Shown here piece after piece: positions 1-8,045 of a DNA stretch of 64,000 nt (within the stretch, counting starts at the first letter, position 1; every line of letters starts with the position of its first letter). Origin of the DNA: JAAXIE01 sp965204245 (GTDB taxonomy: Bacteria; Chloroflexota; Dehalococcoidia; Lucifugimonadales; JAAXIE01). The DNA lies in NCBI GenBank assembly GCA_965204245.1, contig CBDBED010000011.1, positions 124,001 through 188,000 on the forward strand, in the 5' to 3' direction. The position numbers and the translations under genes are program-made. The notes under the pieces are model-generated. The model was not told the DNA's origin, did no database searches, and worked only from the letters and a program-made list of their open reading frames with translations.

Positions 1-842
1 ATGCGCAGCGGGTATGCCCTGTGTTCCCCATTGATGGAGACGCCAAAGACGCGGTCCGTCGGCTGCAAATAGTCCTGCTCGTCGGCATAGACTGCTGGCG
101 GGTTCTGCAAGTCCGGTATCCCGTCGGGCCGAACGCCTCCCCAAGCCAACTCAGTCAGGTTTATCCGCGAACCCTCTGCCGCCGGAGCAAGGAACTCGCC
201 GAACCTAAGGTCGATCTGCTTCATGAGGGTGATCTTCCACTCCAAGTACCGGTCAGGCGGCGCGTACTCGTCGGCGTTCTTCGCCAGCCACTCCATCCAC
301 TCATGCCAAGCCCTGGACAGTTGCCCGTACTCCCTGCCCGTGATCGTGGAGATGGCCGCGTTGGTCGCTACCGGCAAGTCCACGCCCCACACGAAGCGCA
401 GCATCTCGATCAATACGGGCACCATCGACTTGTCCTTGTGGGCGGCGGCCAGCGAGATGGCTTGTCTCGTCAGTTCGGGATCATGCATAGGCCCGGAAAA
501 GAGCCGGAACATGTTCTCCGTCGAATCATAGTCTGCCGTCGGAGCCGGGGGCCCCACCGCCTCCAATTCGTCCGCAGCAGTTGGCTGTTCCGTCGTCCCT
601 AAGGGAAAGATACCCGTCGGGGTTGGCCCCCCACCCCCTTCTGCTTCAGGCGTTGAAGGGGTGGTCGTAGTCGCTGCCGTCTCTGCCGGCGAGGCCGTCT
701 CAGTGCCCTCGGCCTCAGCAAGAGGCTCCTCCCCACCGCCACAAGCCATGACCGCAGCCATTACAAGCCCGGCAGCCACGGCTGCAAACAAGCGGACTAA
801 CTTGCTCACGGGAGTCGTTGCTCTAGGAGTATGCTCTTCCAT
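1..842 (-). CDS. DUF3179-type lipoprotein, 3' part outside the window
   Basis: The reading frame opens at ATG 840-842 and stays open to the left edge (about 280 residues), so the C-terminus is missing. The N-terminus has a hydrophobic stretch ending in AVMAC, a lipoprotein-type cleavage site, followed by a low-complexity Ala/Glu/Thr/Pro linker. Near the cut end the protein reads DRVFGVSINGEHRAYPL, which resembles the start of the DUF3179 domain of secreted bacterial proteins of unknown function. The middle (about residues 95-230) has no domain I recognise. Likely anchored outside the cytoplasmic membrane. The family call rests on a short motif; the lipoprotein call is stronger. Confidence 0.7.
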   Translation of the reverse strand, partial: MEEHTPRATTPVSKLVRLFAAVAAGLVMAAVMACGGGEEPLAEAEGTETASPAETAATTTTPSTPEAEGGGGPTPTGIFPLGTTEQPTAADELEAVGPPAPTADYDSTENMFRLFSGPMHDPELTRQAISLAAAHKDKSMVPVLIEMLRFVWGVDLPVATNAAISTITGREYGQLSRAWHEWMEWLAKNADEYAPPDRYLEWKITLMKQIDLRFGEFLAPAAEGSRINLTELAWGGVRPDGIPDLQNPPAVYADEQDYLQPTDRVFGVSINGEHRAYPLR

Positions 843-920
843 TAGTTCACCTTGGGCGTATCACGATGTCGAGGGGCCTGCTTCCTGCTCCATCACGGGG
901 GCCGGTAGATTGGCAGGCTC

Positions 921-2063
921 TTAATTCAGGTCAAACACCTTGACGGCGTTCTCGCCGACCAGCTTGCCTTGGTCTTCCTCGGAGAAGCTCTGTAGTTGCC
1001 GGTAGAGCGCGGAATGAGCGTCCAGTCCTATGGAGCGGATGTGCGGGAAGTCGGAACCCCAGAGAATCCGGTCGACTCCCACTTGGGGTATGGCAAACTC
1101 GGCAGCGCTATCGTCGATGAAGCCGTGGAAGACTCGCGTCGTCATGTATTCGCTGGCCCTCATTTCGAGCTTGGGCAGGTTCAGCCGGGGAGCAACGTCG
1201 TCAAGCTGGTCCAGCCTGGACATGAACCCCGGTATCCACGATACCTCGAACTCGCTGCAGAGAAGCTTGAGCTTGGGGAAGCGGTCCAAAATGCCACCAT
1301 AGATGAAGTCGTTGGCCAGCACGGTCTGGGCCTCAATGAACAAGTCAATCCACAGTCCCGGATTAGCAGAAGTCTCCTCGGCGGTCTGCCCCAGCCGGGC
1401 GAGAATCAGCGCATCCATAACCCTGCCCGTGATGATATGCAGGGTTATGGGCACGCCGGCTTCCTCGGCCGCTGCCCAGAACCTGTCGTACACCGGGTCG
1501 CGGTACGGCGGGCAACCCTCGGGAGGTTGGCAGTTAATCATCGGACCCTTGATTCCATCGTTCAGGGTACGGCCCAACTCTTGCACAGCCCAGTCCACGT
1601 CGTGCATGGGTATGGCGCTGATACCAATCAGGCGTTGGGAATCACGGGATACGAATTCAGCCATCCAGTCGTTATAGACCTCGGAGCAGGCCTGCAATAC
1701 CGGCACATCAGGATTGCGCATCAGTCCCAGCATGGTCGTGGGATTCATCACCTCCGCGTCTATCCCTGCCTCGACTTGGAACTTGACCCGCACATCGGGG
1801 TCATAGCCCACCGCTCCCATGCCTCTCTCCTCGGCCTCATGGGCCGCTGCCTCGGTCTCGCTGGACAGAGGCACCCGGACCCGCTGCACGGGCGACCCCA
1901 GATACCCGGAATAGAAGAAATTACCCTTCTCACCCCGGAATTCATCCAGCAAACGCGGGGTGCGGTCGCCAAACTTCTGGCCAAGTGCCTTCCACCACAA
2001 ATCAAGGGGCTCCATCACATGGGAATCAGCCGAAACGAGCTTCGGGTACTGCACAGTCGCCAT
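921..2063 (-). CDS. Amidohydrolase family protein (Amidohydro_2 type)
   Basis: About 380 residues, the usual size for metal-dependent hydrolases of the Amidohydro_2 (TIM-barrel) group that includes decarboxylases such as ACMSD. The N-terminus has SADSHVMEP, the aspartate/histidine metal-binding strand. Later come PITLHIITG (barrel histidine) and, near the end, ILWGSDFPHIRS with the conserved GSDFPH aspartate. The chosen ATG at 2061-2063 begins MATVQYPKL directly before the metal strand and has a G-rich ribosome site; an in-frame ATG 63 bases upstream would add an uncharacteristic basic peptide. The substrate cannot be told from sequence. It stands alone, convergent with nothing, downstream of the DUF3179 gene only in map order. 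Confidence 0.88.
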   Translation of the reverse strand: MATVQYPKLVSADSHVMEPLDLWWKALGQKFGDRTPRLLDEFRGEKGNFFYSGYLGSPVQRVRVPLSSETEAAAHEAEERGMGAVGYDPDVRVKFQVEAGIDAEVMNPTTMLGLMRNPDVPVLQACSEVYNDWMAEFVSRDSQRLIGISAIPMHDVDWAVQELGRTLNDGIKGPMINCQPPEGCPPYRDPVYDRFWAAAEEAGVPITLHIITGRVMDALILARLGQTAEETSANPGLWIDLFIEAQTVLANDFIYGGILDRFPKLKLLCSEFEVSWIPGFMSRLDQLDDVAPRLNLPKLEMRASEYMTTRVFHGFIDDSAAEFAIPQVGVDRILWGSDFPHIRSIGLDAHSALYRQLQSFSEEDQGKLVGENAVKVFDLN

Positions 2064-2399
2064 ATCCAACCCCCCATTCTTACGTCGCCAAGAAGACGCA
2101 TCCCCCGCTAACACCCGCATCCACACCCATCTCTACTATACCAGCGTACAGGAGCAAGGGGCTTTATGCTGGTTGGAATTATCATCAAAGGGGGTTAGCC
2201 CAACGGAGGGGTGGAGTAGATGCTCCCAATGATAAGAGCCTGTCGTTATGTGCTGATGTACGTTTCCAAGTGATGGCCGTCCAGAACTTTCTAGGGCCAA
2301 AGAGCGTGTCCATCAGAACCTTCGGTACGGATTAGCGCGCTGCGTGTGGTAAGCTCCATCAATGGGATAATTGGCTAACATATGTTCTGAGGGGCGAGA
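2064..2399. other. Non-coding gap between amidohydrolase and ABM-like gene
   Basis: 336 bases separating divergent genes, so it should hold both promoters. A GGGATAATTGG stretch about 30 bases before the plus-strand ATG is a possible -10 element without a convincing -35. Short frames here have no ribosome site or recognisable product. Confidence 0.4.
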
Positions 2400-2702
2400 A
2401 TGTACATGGTGAGAATCGTTTGGAAGTGTGCCCGAGGAAAGGTGCCCGAGTGCTTGGAAGTTGTTAAGGAGGTTAGGGCTTCCTGGGCCAGAGATGGCAA
2501 TACAACGGGCAAAATCTACGCGGACTATACCGATCGAATGGATACCATCGCATTTGAAATCGAAGTGGAAAGCCTAGATGAGTATTTCAATAATCAACGT
2601 GCCAATTACCACGAGCTATCCCCCGAAACTGAAGAGGCTGTCAGGCAATTTAATAGCAACTCAGTAGAAGGCAACCGCCAGATCTGGGAGGTCATTCCAT
2701 AG
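2400..2702 (+). CDS. Small dimeric alpha-beta-barrel (ABM/NIPSNAP-like) protein
   Basis: 100 residues. The pattern MYMVRIVWKCARGKVPEC, then an amphipathic helix, then a strand around DTIAFEIEVESLDEYF is typical of single-domain ferredoxin-like dimeric barrels (antibiotic biosynthesis monooxygenase, EthD, NIPSNAP). No catalytic residues can be assigned. GAGGGGCGAGA precedes the ATG as ribosome site. Base composition is more AT-rich than the repeat-rich DNA that follows. The function is unknown and fold assignment is from pattern only. Confidence 0.6.
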   Translation: MYMVRIVWKCARGKVPECLEVVKEVRASWARDGNTTGKIYADYTDRMDTIAFEIEVESLDEYFNNQRANYHELSPETEEAVRQFNSNSVEGNRQIWEVIP

Positions 2703-2915
2703 GGATAATCAAGTTCAGGTAGTGGCTAGCCGTGGGGTCGCAGTGTAGGTAGATGCTTTCTGTGTCCTTTCAGCCTACGGGGCAGCGTAGTCTTGGTTGG
2801 AGTTGAAGGGCGAGTCTAGGTAGATGAGGTCGACGCATTCGGAGTTCATGCCTTGGCGGATGTCGAGGTTGTCGCTGGTCCAGATGGTCTTGTCGGTGAA
2901 GTTGGGTTGTGGCAT
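2703..2915 (-). pseudogene. Collapsed site-specific DNA methyltransferase remnant
   Basis: On the minus strand an ATG at 2913-2915 opens a 46-codon frame that contains a WTSDNLDIRQGMNSECVDL start followed by IYLDSPFNSNQDYAAP, the motif IV region of N6-adenine/N4-cytosine methyltransferases (intact relatives have DPPFNSN). A stop (2775-2777) follows at once. About 30 bases on, in another frame, comes SIYLHCDPTASHYL, a segment that intact members carry tens of residues later. The gene has therefore lost an internal piece, shifted frame and lost its whole C-terminal part. It is probably a decayed restriction-modification or phage methylase abutting the repeat array. Confidence 0.72.
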
Positions 2916-2989
2916 TGGTGTCGATGCCTTTCGAGGATAGGGCGGTTGCGCTTGGGGGAGATGGTGACACCAGAATTGGGTTGGTGCCC

Positions 2990-3945
2990 AGTCTTGGATG
3001 CCATGGGGGGGGCTGCAACCGATGGGGGCGGCCCTTCGACTTTGCTTAGGGGGAACGGGAAAGGGATGGACGGGAGTGTGGACTTGCGATGGAGTCCGGG
3101 TTACGTGGGTTCCCGCCTGCGCGGGAATGACGGTGGGGGTGCGGGAATGACGGGGGTGGGGGTGCGGGATGGACGGGGGTGGGGACTTGCGATGGAGTGT
3201 GGGTTGCGTGGGTTCCCGCCTGCGCGGGAATGACGGTGGGGGCGCGGGAATGACGAGGATGGGGGTGCGGGAATGACGGGGATGGGGATGCGGGATGGAC
3301 GGGGGTGTGGACTTGCGATGGAGTGTGGGTTACGTGGGTTCCCGCCTGCGCGGGAACGACGGTGTTGGGGGGTGCGGGAATGACGGGGTTGGGGAGTGTG
3401 GGAATGACGGGGATGGGGGTGCGGGAATGACGGGGGTGTGGACTTGTGATGGAGGGCGGGTTACGTGGGTTCCCGCCTGCGCGGGAATGACGGTAGGGGC
3501 GGGGGAATGACGGGGATGGGGGTACGGGATGGATGGGAGTGGGGACTTGCGGTGGAGTCCGGGTTACGTGGGTTCCCGCCTGCGCGGGAATGACGGTGGG
3601 GGCGCGGGAATGACGGGGATGGGGAGTGCGGGAATGACGGGATTGGGGATGCGGGATGGATGGGAGTGGGGAGTTGCGATGGAGTCCGGGTTACGTGGGT
3701 TCCCGCCTGCGCGGGAATGACGGTGGGGGCGCGGGAATGACGAGGATGGGGGTGCGGGAATGACGGGGATGGGGGTACGGGATGTACGGGGGTGTGGACT
3801 TGCGATGGAGTTCGGGTTACGTGGGTTCCCGCCTGCGCGGGAATGACGGTGGGGGAGCGGGAATGACGGTGGGGGCGCGGGAATGACGGGGTTGGGGGGT
3901 ACGGGAATGGTGGGGGGGCATATGTAGAGTTTGAAGGATGGGCGG
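2990..3945. repeat. Family A palindrome array, seven long copies plus short satellites
   Basis: Seven copies of a 36-base unit (starting near 3098, 3202, 3327, 3458, 3561, 3698 and 3813) share the core TTCCCGCCTGCGCGGGAA, which can fold into a 7-bp stem, preceded by GGGTTACGTGGG and followed by TGACGG. Between them run shorter iterations of GCGGGAATGACGG with GGGATGGGGG spacers and a GGACTTGCGATGGAGT linker. The right part of the array (from 3564) is translated as the C-terminal tail of the large terminase. A related palindrome is common between genes in other bacteria; the GGTTACGTGGG extension looks specific to this genome. Confidence 0.9.
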
Positions 3946-5804
3946 GGGTTGAGGTAGGCGAGCATGAGGGCGTCGGCTTTGTCGGGGGACTGGGCGCCGC
4001 GGGCTTTGGAGTCGTCCTTGCTTTCGATGTATAGCTGGCCGGTGCTGCGGTAGTAGTGGCGGATGGAGGCGAGCTGGCCTGCGAGTTCGGGGTCGTCGGG
4101 GATGGCGATGAGGCCCTCGGCGAGGAGTTCGCGGAGGCGCCAGTAGCCCTCGGCGCGGAGGTTGATGAACTGGCGGCGCTTGCGGGCTGGGCGTGCGACG
4201 TTGATGCCGGTGACGGGGAGGTTGAGTTCCTTGAGGCGGTCGACGACACCTGCGCCGATGCCGATCTCGTCGACGACGATTCTCCTGGGGATGCGCTTGG
4301 GGAACCAGTGCTTGTAGGCATGGGCGACCCGGCCTGCCAGTTGCATGGTGTCCATATTCTGGTAGGACTGGATGCGTAGGACGGTGGAGGGGCTGGCGAG
4401 GAGGAGGACGCTCTTGTCGGAGCCGTAGCGGGCTACGTCGACGGCTAGGACGGTGGGTGCGTTGTCGTCGTCGTCGGGTTGGTCGTGTGGTGGTGGGGGG
4501 CCTTCGACTTCGTGAGACGACGATCCTTCCGACCCTGGGCGGGCCGGAAGGGTCGCCGTCTCACTTCGCTCAGGACGAACGGATGAGGGGGGAGTGGGGG
4601 TATTGTCAGCATTTTCATGGCCAATGCGGTCTTCGCCGTCGTGGGGGTCCGGGGTTACGTGGGTTCCCGCCTGCGCGGGAATGACGGAGGAGGAGGTGGG
4701 ACGAACGGAGGGGAGGGAGGGGGGAGCGGGGATATTGGCAGCATTTTCATGGCCAATGCGGTCTTCGCCGTCGTGGGGGTCTGGGGTTACGTGGGTTCCC
4801 GCCTGCGCGGGAATGACGAGAGAGGGTGCGGGAATGACGGAAGAGGGGGGTGCGGGAATGATGGAGGGGGGTGCGGGCCGGACGGAGGAGGGGGTGGGGA
4901 TGGTTGTGGGGAGTTGGGCGGTTTTGTAGCGGGCGATGGCTTGTTCGATGTGGGCTAGGGAGATGAGGACGTCCTGGGCGTGGTCGGAGAATTCGCCGAG
5001 GACGCGGGCGCGGTACATGGGGCTGGCGGGGCCCCAGAGGGTTTCGCGCTCGGCGACCCACTCGTGGGTGGTGAGGCCGGGGAGTTGGACACGCTGCTGG
5101 GTGACGTTGGGGGACTCCAAGGCGGAGATGGTGATGTTGTGGTAGAGGCGGCGGTCCTCGTGGAAGGCGCGGCGGAAGGAGCCGCCGTCGGAGGTGGGGT
5201 TGCCGATGAGGAGTAGCTTGCTGGAGCCGGCGGTCATGACGGCATCGATGGCCTCGTAAATCTCCTCGGCGACGCCCTCGGCCTCGTCGACGACGATGAG
5301 CATATTGGGGGAGTGGAAGCCTTGGAACTGGTCGACGTCGTCGGTGGAGAGGCCGAGGGCGAAGGAGTCATGGGCGAGTTCGAGGCGGGTGGCGAAGATC
5401 TGGCCGCCGATGTCGAAGGGGGAACCGTTGTGGAGGCGGTGAATTTCGCGCCAGAGGATATGGCGGACTTGGCGGGCAGTGGGGGCAGTGGTGAGGACGG
5501 TGGCGGGCTTGTGGGAGTAGGCGAACCAGAGGGCGGCGATGGCTGCGGTGAAGCCTTTGCCGAGACCATTGCCGGCCTTGACGGCGACGCGGCGGTGGTC
5601 GCGGAGGGCGTTGAGGATTTCTTCCTGCTTGGTCCAGAGTTGGACGCTGAGGAAGTCGCGGGCAAAGCGAACGGGGTCGCGCTGGAGCTTGAGGCGCAGG
5701 TAGTCGGCGGATATGTCGTCGCGGGGCTCATGGAGAGGGAAGCCGACGGACGCGCCGTGGTCGAGGACTTCGTGGGGCTTGAGCTTGCTGGCGTTTATAC
5801 CCAT
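3564..5804 (-). CDS. Phage terminase large subunit with repeat-derived linker and tail
   Basis: 746 residues; such subunits usually have 420-600. The ATPase domain (residues 1-295) has a Walker A-like AGNGLGKGF (Lys83, but Gly where Thr/Ser is usual), a Walker B MLIVVDEAEG (Asp173, Glu174) and a coupling motif LLLIGNPTSD. The RNase H-like nuclease domain (450-625) has its acidic residues in LAVDVARYG (Asp456), VVDEIGIGAG (Asp512) and SPDKADAL (608-611). Residues 300-448 and 631-746 are Pro/Ser-rich translations of family A and B repeats (VIPAQAGTHVT, HSRAGGNPRNP, VRPERSE). The stop codon TAA lies inside a repeat. The start overlaps the small-subunit gene by 10 bases, suggesting coupled translation. 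It would package DNA into proheads if still active. Confidence 0.9.
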   Translation of the reverse strand: MGINASKLKPHEVLDHGASVGFPLHEPRDDISADYLRLKLQRDPVRFARDFLSVQLWTKQEEILNALRDHRRVAVKAGNGLGKGFTAAIAALWFAYSHKPATVLTTAPTARQVRHILWREIHRLHNGSPFDIGGQIFATRLELAHDSFALGLSTDDVDQFQGFHSPNMLIVVDEAEGVAEEIYEAIDAVMTAGSSKLLLIGNPTSDGGSFRRAFHEDRRLYHNITISALESPNVTQQRVQLPGLTTHEWVAERETLWGPASPMYRARVLGEFSDHAQDVLISLAHIEQAIARYKTAQLPTTIPTPSSVRPAPPSIIPAPPSSVIPAPSLVIPAQAGTHVTPDPHDGEDRIGHENAANIPAPPSLPSVRPTSSSVIPAQAGTHVTPDPHDGEDRIGHENADNTPTPPSSVRPERSETATLPARPGSEGSSSHEVEGPPPPHDQPDDDDNAPTVLAVDVARYGSDKSVLLLASPSTVLRIQSYQNMDTMQLAGRVAHAYKHWFPKRIPRRIVVDEIGIGAGVVDRLKELNLPVTGINVARPARKRRQFINLRAEGYWRLRELLAEGLIAIPDDPELAGQLASIRHYYRSTGQLYIESKDDSKARGAQSPDKADALMLAYLNPRPSFKLYICPPTIPVPPNPVIPAPPPSFPLPHRHSRAGGNPRNPNSIASPHPRTSRTPIPVIPAPPSSSFPRPHRHSRAGGNPRNPDSIATPHSHPSRIPNPVIPALPIPVIPAPPPSFPRRREPT
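4500..4583. repeat. Family B palindromic element inside the terminase linker
   Basis: Ends CCTTCGACTTCG and CTTCGCTCAGGACGAACGG enclose an inverted repeat (GTGAGACGACGATCCTTCC pairing with GGAAGGGTCGCCGTCTCAC). It is read in frame by the terminase gene, giving residues around VRPERSETATLP and SHEVEGPPPP. Confidence 0.82.
4601..4821. repeat. 88-base direct repeat pair with family A cores in terminase linker
   Basis: Copies at 4601-4690 and 4733-4821 are nearly identical, each starting TATTG(T/G)CAGCATTTTCATGG and ending in a family A palindrome. On the minus strand each encodes VIPAQAGTHVTPDPHDGED plus a short RIGHENA segment, so the linker grew by an in-frame duplication. Confidence 0.85.
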
Positions 5805-6226
5805 TCTCTCACCTTGTCGACGAGTTCAATGAAAGTGCCGACCTTGGAAGTGGCGGGCTTAGGTTCGGTGGGACGCTGGTTGAAGGTGGCGGGCCGATAG
5901 GACTTGAGAAGGAACTTGAGGAGATCGGTATTTCCTTCCTTGGCGAGCTTGAAGGCCATGATTTCGAGGTCGTTGACGAGGTTGTTGCGGCCTTCACTCC
6001 AAGCGAGGGCGAACTCGGGGTCCTGTCTGCGCCAGCGGTAGGCGGTGGTCCTGTGAACACCGGCAAACCGGGCGGCATCGGAGACTCCTGCGCCCCACTG
6101 TAAGGCGACGATGAACCGCTGTTTTCTGTCTACAATGCTACACTCGTCGTAGCTGGAATCCGCTGATTCGTATCTGGGAGGTGTAGCATTTGTAGCGTCG
6201 TCGTAGCTGTCGTGTAGCTGACACAT
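5795..6226 (-). CDS. Phage terminase small subunit (helix-turn-helix)
   Basis: 143 residues. The segment KQRFIVALQWGAGVSDAARF followed by AGVHRTTAYRWRRQDPEF is a homeodomain-like helix-turn-helix as found in small terminase subunits; a helical C-terminal part follows. AGGAGG lies 9 bases before the chosen ATG (6224-6226); another ATG at 6235 touches the same AGGAGG and is less likely. The last codons overlap the large-subunit start. The protein normally recognises the packaging site and recruits the large subunit. Its first 30 codons contain the GTAGC boxes listed separately. Confidence 0.78.
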   Translation of the reverse strand: MCQLHDSYDDATNATPPRYESADSSYDECSIVDRKQRFIVALQWGAGVSDAARFAGVHRTTAYRWRRQDPEFALAWSEGRNNLVNDLEIMAFKLAKEGNTDLLKFLLKSYRPATFNQRPTEPKPATSKVGTFIELVDKVREWV

Positions 6227-6233
6227 CTGTAGC
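6137..6233. promoter_or_regulatory. Phased GTAGC boxes, candidate terminase or repressor binding site
   Basis: On the plus strand GTAGC occurs at 6149, 6183, 6192, 6203, 6214 and 6229, with one inverted copy at 6137. The intervals 9, 11, 11 and 15, and 34 before them, are close to one to three helical turns. Small terminases often bind such iterated boxes within or beside their own gene (pac or cosB). That role here is inference. Confidence 0.45.
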
Positions 6234-6239
6234 ATCCTC

Positions 6240-6467
6240 CTAGTTTCCGGCTTGGGCCGGGGTTTGGATGGGTTGCGGGGTGAAGGGGCTGAAGAGGAGG
6301 CTGCACTGTTTGCAGCGGTAGACGTCGTTGTCGTTCCTGCGGGCTTTTTTGAGGCTGGTGAGGTCGCCGCTGAAGCAGCGGCGGCAGCGGACAGGGTCGT
6401 TGCTGCTTTCTTCACCCAGGGCTTGGGCTTGGGCCGGGGCTTGGGCATGACTGGGGCGTGGTTCCAC
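6240..6467 (-). CDS. Small zinc-ribbon protein upstream of terminase
   Basis: 75 residues. A CRRC pair and a CKQC pair separated by 18 residues (VRCRRCFSGDL and VYRCKQCSLLF) form a probable zinc ribbon in the second half, after a Pro/Ala/Gln-rich start. The GTG at 6465-6467 is chosen because AGGAG lies 9 bases upstream; an ATG 81 bases further up has no such site. Its stop overlaps the AGGAGG of the small-terminase gene, so the three genes form one transcription unit. It may bind DNA or RNA and may be an accessory of packaging or late transcription; that is inferred from position only. Confidence 0.6.
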   Translation of the reverse strand: MEPRPSHAQAPAQAQALGEESSNDPVRCRRCFSGDLTSLKKARRNDNDVYRCKQCSLLFSPFTPQPIQTPAQAGN

Positions 6468-6786
6468 GGATAAGTTCTCCTCTGGGCACGGTGGCCCGAA
6501 CAAGATTTTGGTGGCGGCCCCGTGGGTGGGTGGCAAAAAAAGACGCACCGGGGCCGACCTTTTTTTGGGGTCAGTCCCCAGCGCGCTCAGTTGCGAAGCG
6601 GGGCCGGTTTTTCGGGTGGGGCCCGCGCTCGCTCTATGGGTATGTTAGAACAGGTGTTTGTGGGGTGTCAAGGGGTGGGTGTCATGGGGGTGTGGGGGGT
6701 AGCGAGACCGATTCTGCGCGGTATTGATGTAAAATACAGTACAGACAAGTTCTTCCAATGTTTGATGAATAATCAGGGGGCGATGA
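6468..6786. other. Divergent intergenic region, terminase side and Mrr-like side
   Basis: 319 bases between divergent genes. It holds an 8-T tract near 6556, GC-rich direct words around 6600-6690 and an AT-rich patch (6724-6775) just before the plus-strand gene containing TGTAAAATACAG, a candidate -10 region. No coding sequence or repeat-family copy was recognised. Confidence 0.35.
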
Positions 6787-7803
6787 ATGACTGCTTGGGT
6801 GGTCCGGGCCGGCACTAGAGGGGAATGGGAGGAGACAGCCTTATCCGAGGGCTTGGCCGGGATCGCGTTCCACGTCCGGAGGCACATCTCCAACTTCAGT
6901 ACACGGGACGAATTACGGCAGACGATCATCGACGAATTCGGGGAGACTCCGGCTAGAGCAAGCAGTTTCGCAAGCCAGCTTTGGAACTTTGCTTACGTGA
7001 TTCGAGTTGGGGACATGGTAATACTCCCAAGAAAGCTGCCCCGGGTCATAGCGGTGGGGAGGATATCGGGAGACTACGCGCATCGAGAAGACTTGGAAGC
7101 GCCCCATGTGCGTGCGGTGGAGTGGGGAGCCCGCCAGATACCCCGCTCCGACTTTGATCAAGACCTGCTCTATTCACTCGGAGGACTCTCTACAGTGTAC
7201 CAGCCGCGAGCGACTGACGCGGAATCACGTATAGAACAAATCTGTGCGAGGCATTTGAGCGGAAGTGTGATTGATAATGCAGGGGACCATGTGGAAGCGA
7301 ACGGAGACGGGGCGTTCCGAGTAGATTTAGAGGAACAAATCTCAGACCGAATCGTTGAGCGGGTTCGTCAGAGATTTCCCGGCACTCGCATGGAGTACCT
7401 AGTGGCGAGCGTACTGAGAGCATCGGGATACAGCGCCCTAGAAACGAGAAGGGGGCCAGACGGGGGAATCGACGTGGTCGCTGGCCAGGGTGACATGGGT
7501 TTCGGGGCACCCCGTCTGTGTGTGCAAGTCAAATCCACCAACGCGCCCGTGGACATAGCCGAGTACAATCGACTGCAAGGCAATGTGAATACCTACGGTG
7601 CTGATCATGGTTTGCTGGTCAGTCTTGGCGACTTCACCAGAGCAGTACGTAACGAGAACGAACGCTCCTACTTCCAAGTCCGCTTGTGGGGTCCCTACGA
7701 CTTGGTGGATAAGCTGCTCGAAACCTATGATGACCTCCCCGACGATGTCCGAGCGGAAATACCCTTGCGAAACCGCAGGATTCTTATCGAATCGGAAGAA
7801 TAA
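6787..7803 (+). CDS. Mrr-like restriction endonuclease (type IV-like)
   Basis: 338 residues. The C-terminal half is an Mrr-type PD-(D/E)XK nuclease: MEYLVASVLRASGY (helix with the conserved Glu), RRGPDGGIDVVAG (Asp) and LCVQVKSTN (Gln-X-Lys). The first 150 residues, with WNFAYVIRVGDMVILPRK and IAVGRISGDY, look like the small beta-barrel specificity domain that often precedes Mrr nucleases. Proteins of this kind cut modified or foreign DNA. GGGGGCG lies before the ATG. It is a lone gene, divergent from the terminase genes; whether it belongs to the phage-like element or is a host defence gene cannot be decided. A hairpin without a T-run follows at 7823-7843. Confidence 0.83.
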   Translation: MTAWVVRAGTRGEWEETALSEGLAGIAFHVRRHISNFSTRDELRQTIIDEFGETPARASSFASQLWNFAYVIRVGDMVILPRKLPRVIAVGRISGDYAHREDLEAPHVRAVEWGARQIPRSDFDQDLLYSLGGLSTVYQPRATDAESRIEQICARHLSGSVIDNAGDHVEANGDGAFRVDLEEQISDRIVERVRQRFPGTRMEYLVASVLRASGYSALETRRGPDGGIDVVAGQGDMGFGAPRLCVQVKSTNAPVDIAEYNRLQGNVNTYGADHGLLVSLGDFTRAVRNENERSYFQVRLWGPYDLVDKLLETYDDLPDDVRAEIPLRNRRILIESEE

Positions 7804-7863
7804 ACGCAGAATGCTATCACGGAGCCGCCTCGCGGAGGTGGCTGGAATGGGCTGGTTTCCTTG

Positions 7864-7893
7864 GATTGGATTCCGGCCTGCGACGGAATCACG
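7864..7893. repeat. Degenerate family A palindrome
   Basis: GATTCCGGCCTGCGACGGAATCACGG keeps the arms and TCACGG tail of the family A unit with substitutions. It lies in the gap between the Mrr-like gene and the next minus-strand gene; nothing else is seen in that gap. Confidence 0.55.
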
Positions 7894-8045
7894 GGTGGGG
7901 CACTTGGGTTGGCTTGGGCGGAGTGGGGCAAAGGTGTGGGCCTGTGGTTCCGTCTCTAGCTGACTGGGGGTTCTTCGACTTCGGGAGGAGGGATCCAGAT
8001 TCAAGCTTTGGAGGACGGAGGATAGCGAGGGGAGGGTGGTGGGTG

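Noticed and set aside
996..2111. 371-codon plus-strand frame opposite the amidohydrolase
   Set aside because: Antisense shadow: Pro/Arg/His-rich, no domain, no ribosome site; the minus strand carries clear family motifs.
3461..4321. 286-codon minus-strand frame
   Set aside because: A second frame of the terminase C-terminus and the repeats; only Ser/Thr/Pro low complexity.
7804..8045. A gene after the Mrr-like nuclease
   Set aside because: Only frame fragments and a palindrome; no ribosome site or motif.
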